Positions 1 to 9,492 of a stretch of DNA of 39,953 bases are shown here, one piece after another (position 1 is the stretch's first letter; each line of letters begins with the position of its first letter). The DNA comes from Pseudomonadota bacterium. GTDB lineage: Bacteria > Pseudomonadota > Gammaproteobacteria > Burkholderiales > Burkholderiaceae_B. The translations under genes were made by a program, and so were the position numbers. The stretch covers positions 1 through 39,953 of the forward strand of contig JAEWFK010000013.1 in assembly GCA_023388835.1 (NCBI GenBank). Reading direction: 5' to 3'. The notes below the pieces were generated by a model. The model saw only the letters and a list, made by a program, of their open reading frames with translations. It did not search any database and had not been told where the DNA came from.

Positions 1-2
1 AG

Positions 3-1235
3 CGGCCGCCTTCCGTGCTGGCAGGCCAGTTGCGCGATCATCTTGCCGCGGGTTGGCAGGCGGGTGATGGCGGCTCCGACGTTTTGGACCTGCTCACGAC
101 GGTTCACCCGCTGCAGGCGTTCAGCCCTGCGTATTTTCAGGATGCCTCGCCCCAGACACGGCTTTTTACCTACGGACGTGAGTGGCGTGAGACCGTCGCA
201 CCTGCCTGCGGCGCCGGCAAGCTTCCCCGTCTGGAGCCCATGGTGCGAGAAGAGCCGCTCTCCATCGTCGAGCTGGTTGCCTTCCTGGAGCACCCTGTGC
301 GCGAGTTCTTCAGGCAGCGGCTACAGGTGCGCTATGAAGAGGGGGACGCCGTCGAGGATGAAGAGACCTTTGTGGCTGACGGCCTGGACACCTGGCAGGT
401 GCTCGATGCACTCATCCGCGCCGTCCGGCCGCCGCTCGAAGCCGGTTTCGACGGGCAAGCGGCCTGCGATAGCCAATTGGAACGCATGCTGCATCGGGGC
501 GAGCTGGCTTTCGGCGGCGCCGGCCGACTGCAGATGGAGCGCAGTCGCGAGCAGATGGGGCCGATGATGAAAGCCTACCGGCTGGCCGTCGAGGCATGGC
601 CGCACCCAATATCGCAAGCTATTGAATTGCGGCACGCGTGCGGCGGCACGCCCGGCCTCGAAGGCTGGCTGAACGGCCTGCGCCGCGACGACGACGGCCG
701 CCTGCTGCGCGTGGAGATGCAGGCGACCCACCTCACCAAGGGCAAGGACCGCCAGTGGCGCGACGAAAAAATGATGGGCCACTGGGTCCGGCACTTGGCG
801 GCGTGCCGTGCCGGGCTGTCCATGACCACCCTGGTATTAAGCCCGGCCGGTCACGCCAGCTTGCCGCCCATCGAGCCGGAACAGGCAGCCGCTTGGCTCG
901 ACACCCTGTTGCTGGCATGGGTGGAAGGCATGCGACGCCCCCTGCCCATCAAGGCTGAGTTCGCACGCCCTGTTTTGACGGCCATTCCCCTGGATGCGCC
1001 GCCTAGCGGCGATACTGATGCCTGGCACGAGTTGCTTGCCTCCGAAAAACTGGCCACGCAGATCCGCCTGTGCCACGAATCGAGCTGGAATCAGCCGGGT
1101 CGCCGCGAGGCCTCTTATGAGGCGCGCGCATTTCCGACGCTGGAGTCGCTGCTTGCGGACGGAGAGCTGGTCAGATGGGCACTCGCGCTTTACAGCCCGC
1201 TTTTCGTGGCCTTGCGCAATAAGGAGGAGTCGTGA
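3..1235 (+). CDS. recC: Exodeoxyribonuclease V gamma subunit RecC, 3' part
   Basis: This is the C-terminal part (about 410 residues) of RecC, the Chi-recognition subunit of the RecBCD helicase-nuclease for double-strand-break repair. The reading frame is open from base 3, so the real start lies upstream of the window; the GTG at 15 is only an internal codon. Family resemblance is seen in the HPLQAFSPAYF segment (encoded near 107-140) and in the C-terminal part around residues 235-275, with a conserved-looking Thr-His-Leu-Thr-Lys-Gly stretch. The gene is followed directly by recB: its TGA (1233-1235) shares one base with the recB ATG at 1235. The recC-recB-recD order and overlaps support the call. 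AddB is an alternative partner for such helicases, but the downstream RecB and RecD make RecC far more likely. Confidence 0.9.
   Translation, partial: RPPSVLAGQLRDHLAAGWQAGDGGSDVLDLLTTVHPLQAFSPAYFQDASPQTRLFTYGREWRETVAPACGAGKLPRLEPMVREEPLSIVELVAFLEHPVREFFRQRLQVRYEEGDAVEDEETFVADGLDTWQVLDALIRAVRPPLEAGFDGQAACDSQLERMLHRGELAFGGAGRLQMERSREQMGPMMKAYRLAVEAWPHPISQAIELRHACGGTPGLEGWLNGLRRDDDGRLLRVEMQATHLTKGKDRQWRDEKMMGHWVRHLAACRAGLSMTTLVLSPAGHASLPPIEPEQAAAWLDTLLLAWVEGMRRPLPIKAEFARPVLTAIPLDAPPSGDTDAWHELLASEKLATQIRLCHESSWNQPGRREASYEARAFPTLESLLADGELVRWALALYSPLFVALRNKEES
1221..1227 (+). promoter_or_regulatory. Ribosome binding site deciding the recB start
   Basis: The sequence AAGGAGG lies seven bases before the ATG at 1235 and only four before the in-frame GTG at 1232. 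The spacing favours ATG 1235 as the recB start. The site sits inside the last codons of recC, as expected for a coupled operon. Confidence 0.7.
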
Positions 1236-4200
1236 TGTCCACGCCTGCGAGAGCGGACATGGCGGCCGTGCCCCTGGACCCCTTGTCTTTTCCACTGTGG
1301 GGCAGCCGCTTGATCGAAGCGAGTGCGGGTACCGGCAAGACCTACACCATAGCCAGCCTCTATGTGCGGCTGGTTCTGGGACATGGTGAAGCGGCGGACC
1401 GGCGTCCGCTCACACCGCCGGACATCCTCGTGGTAACTTTCACCCGCGCGGCGACCCAGGAACTGCGGGACCGCATACGGCGGCGCTTGAACGAGGCGGC
1501 CCGCTGTTTCTTGCAGGAAGAGGAGGGCGACGCCTTCCTGAGCCGCCTGCGGGATACCTATGAGCCTGAGCGGTGGCCGGGTTGCGCCCGCCTGCTGCAG
1601 ATCGCCGCGGAATGGATGGACGATGCAGCGGTGTCCACCATTGACGCCTGGTGCTATCGCATGCTGCGTGAACACGCCTTTGACAGCAACGGACTGTTCG
1701 ATGTGGAAATGGACGTCGACGTGGCACAGCGGGTGGCGGAGGCCTCACGCGATTATTGGCGCCTGTTCATTGCGCCGCTTGAGGCGGGCGAGATGAACCT
1801 GGTGTTGCAGGCCATCGGCGCGCACACGACCGACCGGCGAACGCCCCCGGACTGCGACGCCTTGGCGGGCCTTCTCCACAAAAAATGGCTGGCGCAGGCC
1901 GATCACTATAATGCCGCGCTCACACCCGGCGAGATCTTCGCCGGGCTGCGCGAGCGCAGCGACGCCGGTAAGGCGCAGTGGCAGCAATGGGTCCCCGAAC
2001 TGCGCGATCTGCTGCAGGACGCCTACGACGCAGGCCGCTACCATAAGGCGAAGTTGAAGATCAGCCATTGGTCCGACTGGCTCGACAAGCTGCAGACCTG
2101 GGCCGACGACCCGGAAGCCCGACTGCCCTTCGAGACCAAGGCGGCCGCCTGGACTCGCTTGACGCCGGAAGGTCTGGCCGCGGTATGGAAGGAGGGCCGG
2201 CCGCCCGAGCACCCGGCCCTCACGGCTCTGTCCGTCCTGCGTGCCGACATCGACGCGCGGGATGCCGAGGCCGCTCTCTTGTTTCCGCATGCCGCTTGCT
2301 GGGTCGCGCAGCGTGTAGCCGAACTGCGTCATCAGCGCGCGATGCTGGACTTCGGTGGCCTGCTCGATCAATTGGACGCGGCCTTGGCGGGGCCCAATGG
2401 CAAGCGGCTGGCGCATACGATACGCAGGCAGTTTCCCGCCGCCCTCATCGACGAGTTCCAGGACACCAATCCGGTCCAGTACCGAATATTCGACCGTATC
2501 TACGATGTAGAGTCAAACGACTCCGAGACGCTGCTGGCCCTGATCGGCGATCCCAAACAGGCGATTTATCGCTTCCGCGGCGCGGACATCCATGCTTACC
2601 TGGCCGCTCGGCGCGACTGCGCCGGACGCCTTTACACTTTGGGCAGCAATCACCGCTCTTCGAGCGCCATGGTCGCTGCAGTGAACCACCTGTTTCTGGC
2701 CGGCGAAAGCGCTCGGGAAGGCGGTGCCTTCCTGTTCAGAAGTACGCCCGGTCCGCGGGGCACGGCAGTCAATCCCGTTCCTTTCCTTCCTGTGGAGACG
2801 GCGGCCGACCCGGGGCAATGGTGGGTGGACGGGGCGCCGGGCCGTGCATTGACGGTGTGGTGCGATATCCAGCATAGCAAGCGGGGCGCGTGTGCTCAGG
2901 CCGTCGCAGAAGCGTGCGCAGCCGAAGTTCTCAGATTGCTTCAGATGGGAATCCAAGGCAGGGCCGGCTTTCAGAAGAATGGTCGGTTCAAAGCCGTGCA
3001 CGCGGCGGATATCGCGATCCTGGTCAACAACCGGACCGAAGCCGCGGCTCTGAAGACGGAGCTCGCTCGTCGCGGCATACGCAGCGTCTATCTATCGGAT
3101 GAAAGCTCGGTCTATCACAGCGCCGCCGCGCACGACGTGCTCGCTTGGCTGCGCGCCTGCGCCGAGCCGGAGAACGGCGGTCATGTGCGCGCCGCGCTGT
3201 CCACCGCCGCCATCGGCCTGAGCTGGCAAGAGCTTGACGCCTTCGTGCGCGACGAACTCTTATGGGAATCCATGCTCGAGCGCTTTGCCGGCTACAAGGA
3301 GCAGTGGCGCCGCCGCGGGGTCTTGCCCATGCTGCGCCGGTTCATGCATGAATTCGGTGTGCCTGCGCGGTTGTTTGCCGCCCAGCGAACAGACAGCCAG
3401 GAAGGCGAACGCGATCTCACCGATCTGCTCCACTTGGCCGAACTCCTGCAAGCGGCATCGGCCGGGCTGGACGGCGAACACGCGTTGATTCGGTATCTGG
3501 AAGAGCATATCGAGACAGGCGGTGAGGCCGATATCGACGGCGATGTCTCGCGTATGCGTCTGGAAAGCGATGCGGGACTCGTCCAGATCGTGACTGTGCA
3601 TAAATCCAAGGGACTGGAGTATCCCCTGGTGTTCTACCCGCACGCCTACCATGGGCGAGTGACGAAAGACCTTGAACTGCCGGCACTCTATCGAGACGAT
3701 GACGGCCGATCGCGCGTGCTCGCCAGCCGAGCCGACGCGAGTGCGCTTGAACAAGAGCGGATTCTTTCCCAGCTCGAACACGAAAGACTGGCGGAAGACT
3801 TGCGCAAGCTTTATGTCGCGCTGACGCGAGCCAGGCACGCGACCTGGATCGCCCTGGCGCCGGTGGATACGCTGGGCGCTTCGGCCTGCGGTTATTTGTT
3901 GGGCGGCGCCCCGGCCTGCACGGCCGATATGCTCGAAGCCAGCCTCGCCGACCTGGCGCGCGGTTGCGAGGATATTGGGGTGGAAGCGTTTCCTGCCACA
4001 CAGCCCGGCCGTTTGCCGTCATCGGAGGAGCCGGAGCCCATGCCCGCATGGCGGATCATGGGCCGACGTATCGAGCAGCGCTGGTCCATGAGCAGCTACT
4101 CGGCCCTGGCGCGGCGAGCCATGGAGCGCGCCGGCAGCACTATCGCGCCCCCTCCGCAGTCTCGGACCCTGGCGCTGCCGGACGAGGCCAGGCTGGATGC

Positions 4201-5062
4201 CTATCTGGAAGCCTATGTGGCCGAGGCGGCGAGCCGTGATCTCGCTGTAGAGGACAGAGCCGGCTTGCCGGCCGCGACACCGGGAGCGCTCGCCGACCCG
4301 GTGGGCATTCATGCTTTTCCGCGTGGCGCTGCGCCGGGCAGCTTTCTGCATGAGCTGCTCGATCGGGTGTTCAGGCATGGCGCGCGCCGCCTGCTGGCCG
4401 ACCCACAGCAACTGCGCGCATGGATAGAGCGGCGCTGCAGAAGCAGAGGGTGGGAAGCACATACTGATGCGCTCGCCGATTGGTTGGCCCAGTTTTTGAC
4501 ACGGCGCTTTCGCCTCGTGCTGCCTCGCCTTGGCGCTCAGGAGGATTTGACGCTGGCCGACCTTTCGTCGGCAGTACCGGAAATGGAATTCTGGTTTGGC
4601 GTGCACGAAACCGAGCTGGCCCGGCTCGAATCCGTGGTGGCGCGCCATTTTCTGTCTGGCCGGCCCAGGCCGATGTTGGACCGAGGGCGAGTGCACGGAC
4701 TGCTACGCGGGTTTGTCGATCTGGTCTTCGAGCACCAGGGCCGTTACTACGTTGCGGATTACAAATCGAACTGGCTGGGGCCGGTCGACCACTTCTACGA
4801 TGCGGCAGCCATTGCGGACGCGATGCTGGAGCATCGGTATGACTTGCAGGCGGCCATCTATCTTCACGCCTTGCACCGACTGTTGAGATTCCGGCTGGGA
4901 GACGCCTATGACTACGAGCTCCATGTGGGAGGAGCGCTGTTCTTTTTCGTTCGCGGCGGCGCAGCGGCAGGGCAGGGCATGCATGTCGAACGGCCGTCTC
5001 GTGAAGCGATGGAGCGACTCGACGCCGTGTTCGAAGGCGCGAGGAACGAGGTAGAGGCGTGA
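1235..5062 (+). CDS. recB: Exodeoxyribonuclease V beta subunit RecB
   Basis: RecB is the 3'-5' SF1A helicase and nuclease subunit of RecBCD. The protein is about 1275 residues, close to the usual 1180-1270. The Walker A motif (AGTGKT) is at residues 31-36, the UvrD-type Walker B (LIDEFQDTN) near 405, and helicase motif V/VI sequence (VTVHKSKGLEYP) near 786. The C-terminal RecB nuclease domain shows the metal-binding pattern GFVDLVF followed by VADYKSN near residues 1160-1178, where the Asp and Lys are the catalytic pair. ATG 1235 is preferred over GTG 1232 because of the spacing to AAGGAGG. The gene overlaps recC by one base and its TGA overlaps the GTG start of recD, so the three are probably translated together. 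No motif is missing. Confidence 0.96.
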   Translation: MSTPARADMAAVPLDPLSFPLWGSRLIEASAGTGKTYTIASLYVRLVLGHGEAADRRPLTPPDILVVTFTRAATQELRDRIRRRLNEAARCFLQEEEGDAFLSRLRDTYEPERWPGCARLLQIAAEWMDDAAVSTIDAWCYRMLREHAFDSNGLFDVEMDVDVAQRVAEASRDYWRLFIAPLEAGEMNLVLQAIGAHTTDRRTPPDCDALAGLLHKKWLAQADHYNAALTPGEIFAGLRERSDAGKAQWQQWVPELRDLLQDAYDAGRYHKAKLKISHWSDWLDKLQTWADDPEARLPFETKAAAWTRLTPEGLAAVWKEGRPPEHPALTALSVLRADIDARDAEAALLFPHAACWVAQRVAELRHQRAMLDFGGLLDQLDAALAGPNGKRLAHTIRRQFPAALIDEFQDTNPVQYRIFDRIYDVESNDSETLLALIGDPKQAIYRFRGADIHAYLAARRDCAGRLYTLGSNHRSSSAMVAAVNHLFLAGESAREGGAFLFRSTPGPRGTAVNPVPFLPVETAADPGQWWVDGAPGRALTVWCDIQHSKRGACAQAVAEACAAEVLRLLQMGIQGRAGFQKNGRFKAVHAADIAILVNNRTEAAALKTELARRGIRSVYLSDESSVYHSAAAHDVLAWLRACAEPENGGHVRAALSTAAIGLSWQELDAFVRDELLWESMLERFAGYKEQWRRRGVLPMLRRFMHEFGVPARLFAAQRTDSQEGERDLTDLLHLAELLQAASAGLDGEHALIRYLEEHIETGGEADIDGDVSRMRLESDAGLVQIVTVHKSKGLEYPLVFYPHAYHGRVTKDLELPALYRDDDGRSRVLASRADASALEQERILSQLEHERLAEDLRKLYVALTRARHATWIALAPVDTLGASACGYLLGGAPACTADMLEASLADLARGCEDIGVEAFPATQPGRLPSSEEPEPMPAWRIMGRRIEQRWSMSSYSALARRAMERAGSTIAPPPQSRTLALPDEARLDAYLEAYVAEAASRDLAVEDRAGLPAATPGALADPVGIHAFPRGAAPGSFLHELLDRVFRHGARRLLADPQQLRAWIERRCRSRGWEAHTDALADWLAQFLTRRFRLVLPRLGAQEDLTLADLSSAVPEMEFWFGVHETELARLESVVARHFLSGRPRPMLDRGRVHGLLRGFVDLVFEHQGRYYVADYKSNWLGPVDHFYDAAAIADAMLEHRYDLQAAIYLHALHRLLRFRLGDAYDYELHVGGALFFFVRGGAAAGQGMHVERPSREAMERLDAVFEGARNEVEA

Positions 5063-7248
5063 CGCATCGACATCCGCGAAACCCGGCCGTGACGCCCGCT
5101 CAGCTCGAGCTGCTCCTGCCCGACGAAGGGGTGCCGGACCGTGTCTTGCATCCTGCTTTGGGCGATGCGCAAGCCGTGATTCAACTGCTCGAAGATTGGC
5201 ATGCCGCCGGGTGGGTGCAGCAACTTGATCTGCGCTTTGCCCGCTTCCTGCATGCTGAAGCGCCCGACGCCCCGGCCCTCTTGCTGCTTGCGGCGGCCTT
5301 GGCCAGCCACCAGTTGGGGCGGGGACACGTGTGTCTTGACTTGGCGGCTACCTTGCTGGGCCCCGGCCGTGTCTTGAACCTTCCGCCCGAACTGCGTCGC
5401 GACCCCTCGGATAGCAGCCTCATTACGCCTGCGGAACTGCTGGCCACGCTCAGCCTGGCCCACTGGGAGGCCGCGATGCAGTCCAGCGCCGTGTCCGACG
5501 GTAGTCGCGTTGCGCCCCTGGTCCATGATGGCGGGCGCCTTTATCTCTATCGATATTGGCGGTATGAGCAGCGCGTGGCCCGCGGCGTGGCGGACCGTGT
5601 GCAAGCGCTGTCAGGCGTTGATGCAGGCGACGAGCGCCGGACGGCGCATTGCGAAGGAAAAGAGACCGATATTCCTTCTGCCGCGCGGGTCCGTGCGATG
5701 CTTGATGTGCTCTTCGGCCCCGCCGTAGACAGTGGTGCACTGGACTGGCAGCGCTTGGCCTGCGCGCTTGCAGTCCGTCGGCGCTTTTCCATCGTGACGG
5801 GGGGGCCGGGCACGGGCAAAACCACTACGGTGGTTCGCCTGCTTGCCTTGTTGCAGGCCTTGCATTTTGAATCGTCCGGCAGCGTGCTCCGTATTCAGCT
5901 CGCTGCGCCCACGGGCAAGGCGGCCGCGCGCCTGAGCGAATCCGTCGCCGCGAAGGTGAGCGAGCTGCCGTTCGACCGGCTCCCGGGCGCAGCAACGCTT
6001 GCGGCGGCCATACCGAGTCGCGTGACGACCCTGCATCGATTGCTGGGCGGGCGACCCCACGTGCAGACACGCCGCTACAACGCCGAGAACCCCTTGCCGC
6101 TGGACGTGCTCGTTGTCGACGAAGCCTCGATGGTGTCCCTTAGCGACATGGCGCATGTGATGGCGGCGCTGCCGGCCAAAGCGCAATTGGTGCTCATCGG
6201 TGACAAGGATCAGCTTTCCTCGGTGGAGGCGGGTGCTGTGCTCGGAGAGCTTTGCCGACGCGCAGAGACCGGCCACTATCTGCCGGCGACGGCCAAGTGG
6301 TTGGAGCAGGCGACGGGCGAGCCCCTTCCGGCTCAGATGATCGACCCCGATGGCAAGACACTGGATCAAGCCGTTGCCATGCTGCGTGTGAGCCACCGCT
6401 TCGACGAAGGCAGCGGCATAGGGAAACTGGCATCCGCAGTGAATCAGGGACGAGCGGAAGACGTGCTGGCCCTGTTGACGGCTCCCCCGGTCGATCTGGC
6501 TTACCTGCGCGTCAGCGATTCAAGACGTCGCGAATTCGAACGCCTGGTCGTGGAAGGCGGGCCGTCCAGTTCGGCGGAGACGCGGACGGACGCGGACACG
6601 CCGCGCCGGGGCTACGGTCATTACCTCAGCCTTGCGAACAACCCGCCAAGCACCGACGACCCGTCTGCCTTCGATGCTTGGGCGGCTGCGGTCCTGCAGG
6701 CACAACGCGCATGTCAGATGCTGTGCGTCCTGCGCGCGGGACCCTGGGGTGTGGAGGGGCGGAATCACGCCATCGCGCGCATCCTGCATGCGCAGGGCCT
6801 CATTCCGGCGCTGGCAGGGTGGTATGCGGGAAGGCCGGTGATGGTGACCCGCAATAGCCCCGCGCTGCGCCTGACCAATGGCGATATCGGCGTAGTGCTT
6901 CCGTATCCGGCCGGTGGATCGCAGGGCAGGGCGCTGCGCGTCGCCTTTCCGGATGGTGAAGGGTCGGGCGTGCGCTGGTACGCGCCCAATCGCCTGGATC
7001 ACGTTGAAACAGTGTTTGCTCTGACAGTACACAAATCGCAGGGATCGGAGTTTCACCATGCGATTCTCGTGCTACCGGCCGCGCCCACGCCCGTGCTGAC
7101 GCGCGAGCTTGTTTACACAGGCATTACGCGCGCCAGCCGTTGGTTTACGCTCGTGAACCCGGGACCGGAGAGCCTGTTGCGCCAGGCCGTGGGGCAGCGT
7201 GTTTACCGCAGTGGTGGATTGGGTGACGTCCTGGACGCCTTGCGGTAG
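5059..7248 (+). CDS. recD: Exodeoxyribonuclease V alpha subunit RecD
   Basis: RecD is the 5'-3' SF1B helicase of RecBCD. The Walker A motif GGPGTGKTT is near residues 247-255, Walker B (VVDEASM) near 351, the IGDKDQLSSVEAG motif near 380, and the C-terminal LTVHKSQGSEF motif near 655. The protein is 729 residues, about 120 longer than E. coli RecD. Part of the extra length is in a variable, polar segment around residues 490-540, between the helicase domains. The start is GTG 5059, whose last two bases form the beginning of the recB TGA (5060-5062); there is no better start nearby. It is the last gene of recCBD: the next gene starts 38 bases downstream with its own ribosome binding site. Confidence 0.95.
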   Translation: MTHRHPRNPAVTPAQLELLLPDEGVPDRVLHPALGDAQAVIQLLEDWHAAGWVQQLDLRFARFLHAEAPDAPALLLLAAALASHQLGRGHVCLDLAATLLGPGRVLNLPPELRRDPSDSSLITPAELLATLSLAHWEAAMQSSAVSDGSRVAPLVHDGGRLYLYRYWRYEQRVARGVADRVQALSGVDAGDERRTAHCEGKETDIPSAARVRAMLDVLFGPAVDSGALDWQRLACALAVRRRFSIVTGGPGTGKTTTVVRLLALLQALHFESSGSVLRIQLAAPTGKAAARLSESVAAKVSELPFDRLPGAATLAAAIPSRVTTLHRLLGGRPHVQTRRYNAENPLPLDVLVVDEASMVSLSDMAHVMAALPAKAQLVLIGDKDQLSSVEAGAVLGELCRRAETGHYLPATAKWLEQATGEPLPAQMIDPDGKTLDQAVAMLRVSHRFDEGSGIGKLASAVNQGRAEDVLALLTAPPVDLAYLRVSDSRRREFERLVVEGGPSSSAETRTDADTPRRGYGHYLSLANNPPSTDDPSAFDAWAAAVLQAQRACQMLCVLRAGPWGVEGRNHAIARILHAQGLIPALAGWYAGRPVMVTRNSPALRLTNGDIGVVLPYPAGGSQGRALRVAFPDGEGSGVRWYAPNRLDHVETVFALTVHKSQGSEFHHAILVLPAAPTPVLTRELVYTGITRASRWFTLVNPGPESLLRQAVGQRVYRSGGLGDVLDALR

Positions 7249-7286
7249 TATCTTTCGGATAAAACGCACTATCCCAGGAGACGAGC

Positions 7287-8942
7287 ATGAGCAGCATCTA
7301 CGATCAGGACCTGCCGCGCACTGCGGCCAATTTCAGCGCCTTGTCGCCGCTATCGTTCCTGGAACGCAGCGCGCGGGTGTACCCCGATCTGCCAGCCATT
7401 GTGCACGGCTCGGGCGAGACCGCTGTCCGTCGCAACTGGGCCGAGACTTACCAGCGTTGCCGTCAGCTGGCCAGCGCGCTTGCGCGCAGCGGCGTTCGCA
7501 AGGGTGACACGGTCGCCGTGCTGCTGCCCAACACGCCCCCCATGGTCGAAGCGCATTTCGGCGTTCCCATGACCGGCGCGGTACTCAACACGATCAACAC
7601 CCGGCTCGATCCCCAGACGGTCGCCTTCATTCTCGATCACGGCGAGGCCGGCACGCTCATCGTCGACGCCGAATTCGCCGCGGTGGCTCGCCGGGCGCTT
7701 GAGTTGCGCCAGGCCCAGACGCCGCTGCATGTGATCGATGTCTCCGACCCTCTGTTCGACGGCCCGGCTGACAGCGTGGGTTCGATCGAATACGAAGCTT
7801 TCATCGCCGAAGGCGACCCTGAGTTCGCATGGGAGCTCCCCGCCGACGAATGGGATGCCATCTCACTGAACTACACCAGCGGCACCACCGGCAATCCCAA
7901 GGGCGTGGTGTATCACCACCGCGGCGCGGCGCTTGCAGCGATCTCCAACATCATGGAATGGGACATGCCCAAGCACGCCACCTACCTGTGGACGCTGCCC
8001 ATGTTTCATTGCAACGGCTGGTGTTTCCCCTGGGCGGTGGCCGCACGCGGCGGCGTCAACGTCTGCCTGCGTCGCGTCGAGCCCAAGGCGATCTTCGATG
8101 CCATCCGCGAGCACGCCGTCGATCACTACTGCGGCGCGCCCATCGTCCACAGCATGTTGGTCAATGCGCCCGACTCCCTGAAAGAAGGCGTTCCCCCCGG
8201 GGTCAAGGCCATGGTGGCCGGCGCCGCGCCGCCCGCGTCCATGATCGAAGGCATGGAACGTATGGGGTTCGATCTGCTGCACGTCTATGGCTTGACCGAA
8301 ACCTATGGCCCCGCGACCGTCTGCCCTAAACGTGAAAGCTGGCAGGAGCTCGATATCGGCGAACGGGCGCGCCTCAATGCGCGCCAGGGCGTCGCCTATC
8401 ACCTGGAACAGGGTGCTTGCGTGATGGATTCCGCCACCATGGAACCTTTGCCGCTGGACGGCGAAACCATGGGCGAAATCATGTTCCGCGGGAACATCGT
8501 GATGAAGGGTTATCTGAAGAATCCCAAGGCCACCCAGGAGGCCCTCGCCGGCGGGTGGTTCCGCAGCGGCGACCTGGCCGTGGCCGATCCCGACGGCTAC
8601 ATGAAGATCAAGGATCGCAGCAAGGACATCATCATCTCGGGCGGCGAAAATATCTCGTCTATCGAGGTTGAAGACATTCTCTACCGGCATCCCGCCGTGC
8701 TGGCCGCCGCCGTGGTCGCCAAGAACGACGCCCGCTGGGGCGAGACCCCATGCGCATTTGTCGAACTCAAGGAAGGCGCGGAAGTCGCGGCAGAGGATAT
8801 CATTGCGCATTGCCGTCGCCACATGGCGGGCTACAAGGTGCCCCGCCATGTCGTATTCTGCGAGCTGCCCAAGACATCGACCGGTAAAATCCAGAAGTTC
8901 GAGCTTCGCAAGAAGGCGGAAGCCCTCGAAGCGGTGGCTTAA
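7287..8942 (+). CDS. Acyl-CoA synthetase (AMP-forming), medium-chain type
   Basis: This is a 551-residue member of the ANL adenylating superfamily, which activates a carboxylic acid with ATP and then forms the CoA thioester. The AMP-binding P-loop YTSGTTGNPKGV is at about residues 196-207, the VYGLTETYGP motif near 335, the hinge region with SGDLAVADPDGYMKIKDR near 430, and the C-terminal catalytic lysine in STGKIQ near 533. The segment MFHCNGWCFPW resembles AlkK-like and DmdB-like (methylthiopropionate-CoA ligase) enzymes rather than acetyl-CoA synthetase, so a medium- or branched-chain substrate is likely, but the substrate cannot be read from the sequence. AGGAG at 7276-7280 precedes the ATG. 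The gene sits between recD and yajQ with no pathway partners nearby. Confidence 0.88.
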   Translation: MSSIYDQDLPRTAANFSALSPLSFLERSARVYPDLPAIVHGSGETAVRRNWAETYQRCRQLASALARSGVRKGDTVAVLLPNTPPMVEAHFGVPMTGAVLNTINTRLDPQTVAFILDHGEAGTLIVDAEFAAVARRALELRQAQTPLHVIDVSDPLFDGPADSVGSIEYEAFIAEGDPEFAWELPADEWDAISLNYTSGTTGNPKGVVYHHRGAALAAISNIMEWDMPKHATYLWTLPMFHCNGWCFPWAVAARGGVNVCLRRVEPKAIFDAIREHAVDHYCGAPIVHSMLVNAPDSLKEGVPPGVKAMVAGAAPPASMIEGMERMGFDLLHVYGLTETYGPATVCPKRESWQELDIGERARLNARQGVAYHLEQGACVMDSATMEPLPLDGETMGEIMFRGNIVMKGYLKNPKATQEALAGGWFRSGDLAVADPDGYMKIKDRSKDIIISGGENISSIEVEDILYRHPAVLAAAVVAKNDARWGETPCAFVELKEGAEVAAEDIIAHCRRHMAGYKVPRHVVFCELPKTSTGKIQKFELRKKAEALEAVA

Positions 8943-9000
8943 TCGAAAGGCCTGTACATGTCATTGTGCGGGCCGCCTCAGTCATACAGGAGTCTTTGCA

Positions 9001-9483
9001 ATGCCTTCCTTCGACGTCGTGTCCGAAGTCGATAAACACGAACTTGCCAATGCGGTCGATCAGGCCAATCGTGAATTGTCAAAGCGCTTCGATTTCAAGG
9101 GGGTCGACGCGAGCTTCGAGCTCGAAGGCTATGTGGTGACGCAGTCGGCGCCCAGCGTGTTCCAGCTCGACCAGATGCTGGACTTGCTCCGTGGCCGACT
9201 CTCGGCCCGCGATATTGATGTCCGCTGCATGGATATCGCGGCCCCATCAGAAAATGTCTCGGGCGCGCGCCGCCAGATCACCATCCGTCAGGGGCTGGAA
9301 CAGACCGTCAGCAAGAAGCTCATTGCCGCGATCAAAGCGGCCAAACTCAAGGTTGAAGCCCAGATCAATGGCGACAAGCTGCGCATCACCGGAAAAAAGC
9401 GCGACGATCTCCAAGCGGCCATGGCGCTGTTGCGGAAATCCGATGTCGACCTGCCGCTGCAGTTCAACAATTTCCGTGATTAA
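9001..9483 (+). CDS. yajQ: YajQ family nucleotide-binding protein
   Basis: This 160-residue protein matches YajQ from end to end, beginning MPSFDVVSEVDKHEL and ending with LPLQFNNFRD. YajQ proteins are small cytoplasmic proteins built from two ferredoxin-like folds. Some, for example in Xanthomonas and Pseudomonas, bind cyclic di-GMP and act with transcription factors; others have been reported to bind tRNA or GTP, so the role here is open. AGGAG at 8988-8992 is eight bases before the ATG. It lies 58 bases after the acyl-CoA synthetase gene in the same direction, and its TAA is nine bases from the stop of the convergent ABC-2 permease gene. A large GGDEF/EAL protein is encoded about 9 kb away, which is only weak context for a cyclic di-GMP role. 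Confidence 0.93.
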   Translation: MPSFDVVSEVDKHELANAVDQANRELSKRFDFKGVDASFELEGYVVTQSAPSVFQLDQMLDLLRGRLSARDIDVRCMDIAAPSENVSGARRQITIRQGLEQTVSKKLIAAIKAAKLKVEAQINGDKLRITGKKRDDLQAAMALLRKSDVDLPLQFNNFRD

Positions 9484-9492
9484 AACGCTTCG

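Noticed and set aside
7863..8849. A 328-codon open frame on the minus strand inside the acyl-CoA synthetase gene
   Set aside because: Antisense to conserved adenylation motifs, with no recognisable domain; a shadow of the real gene.
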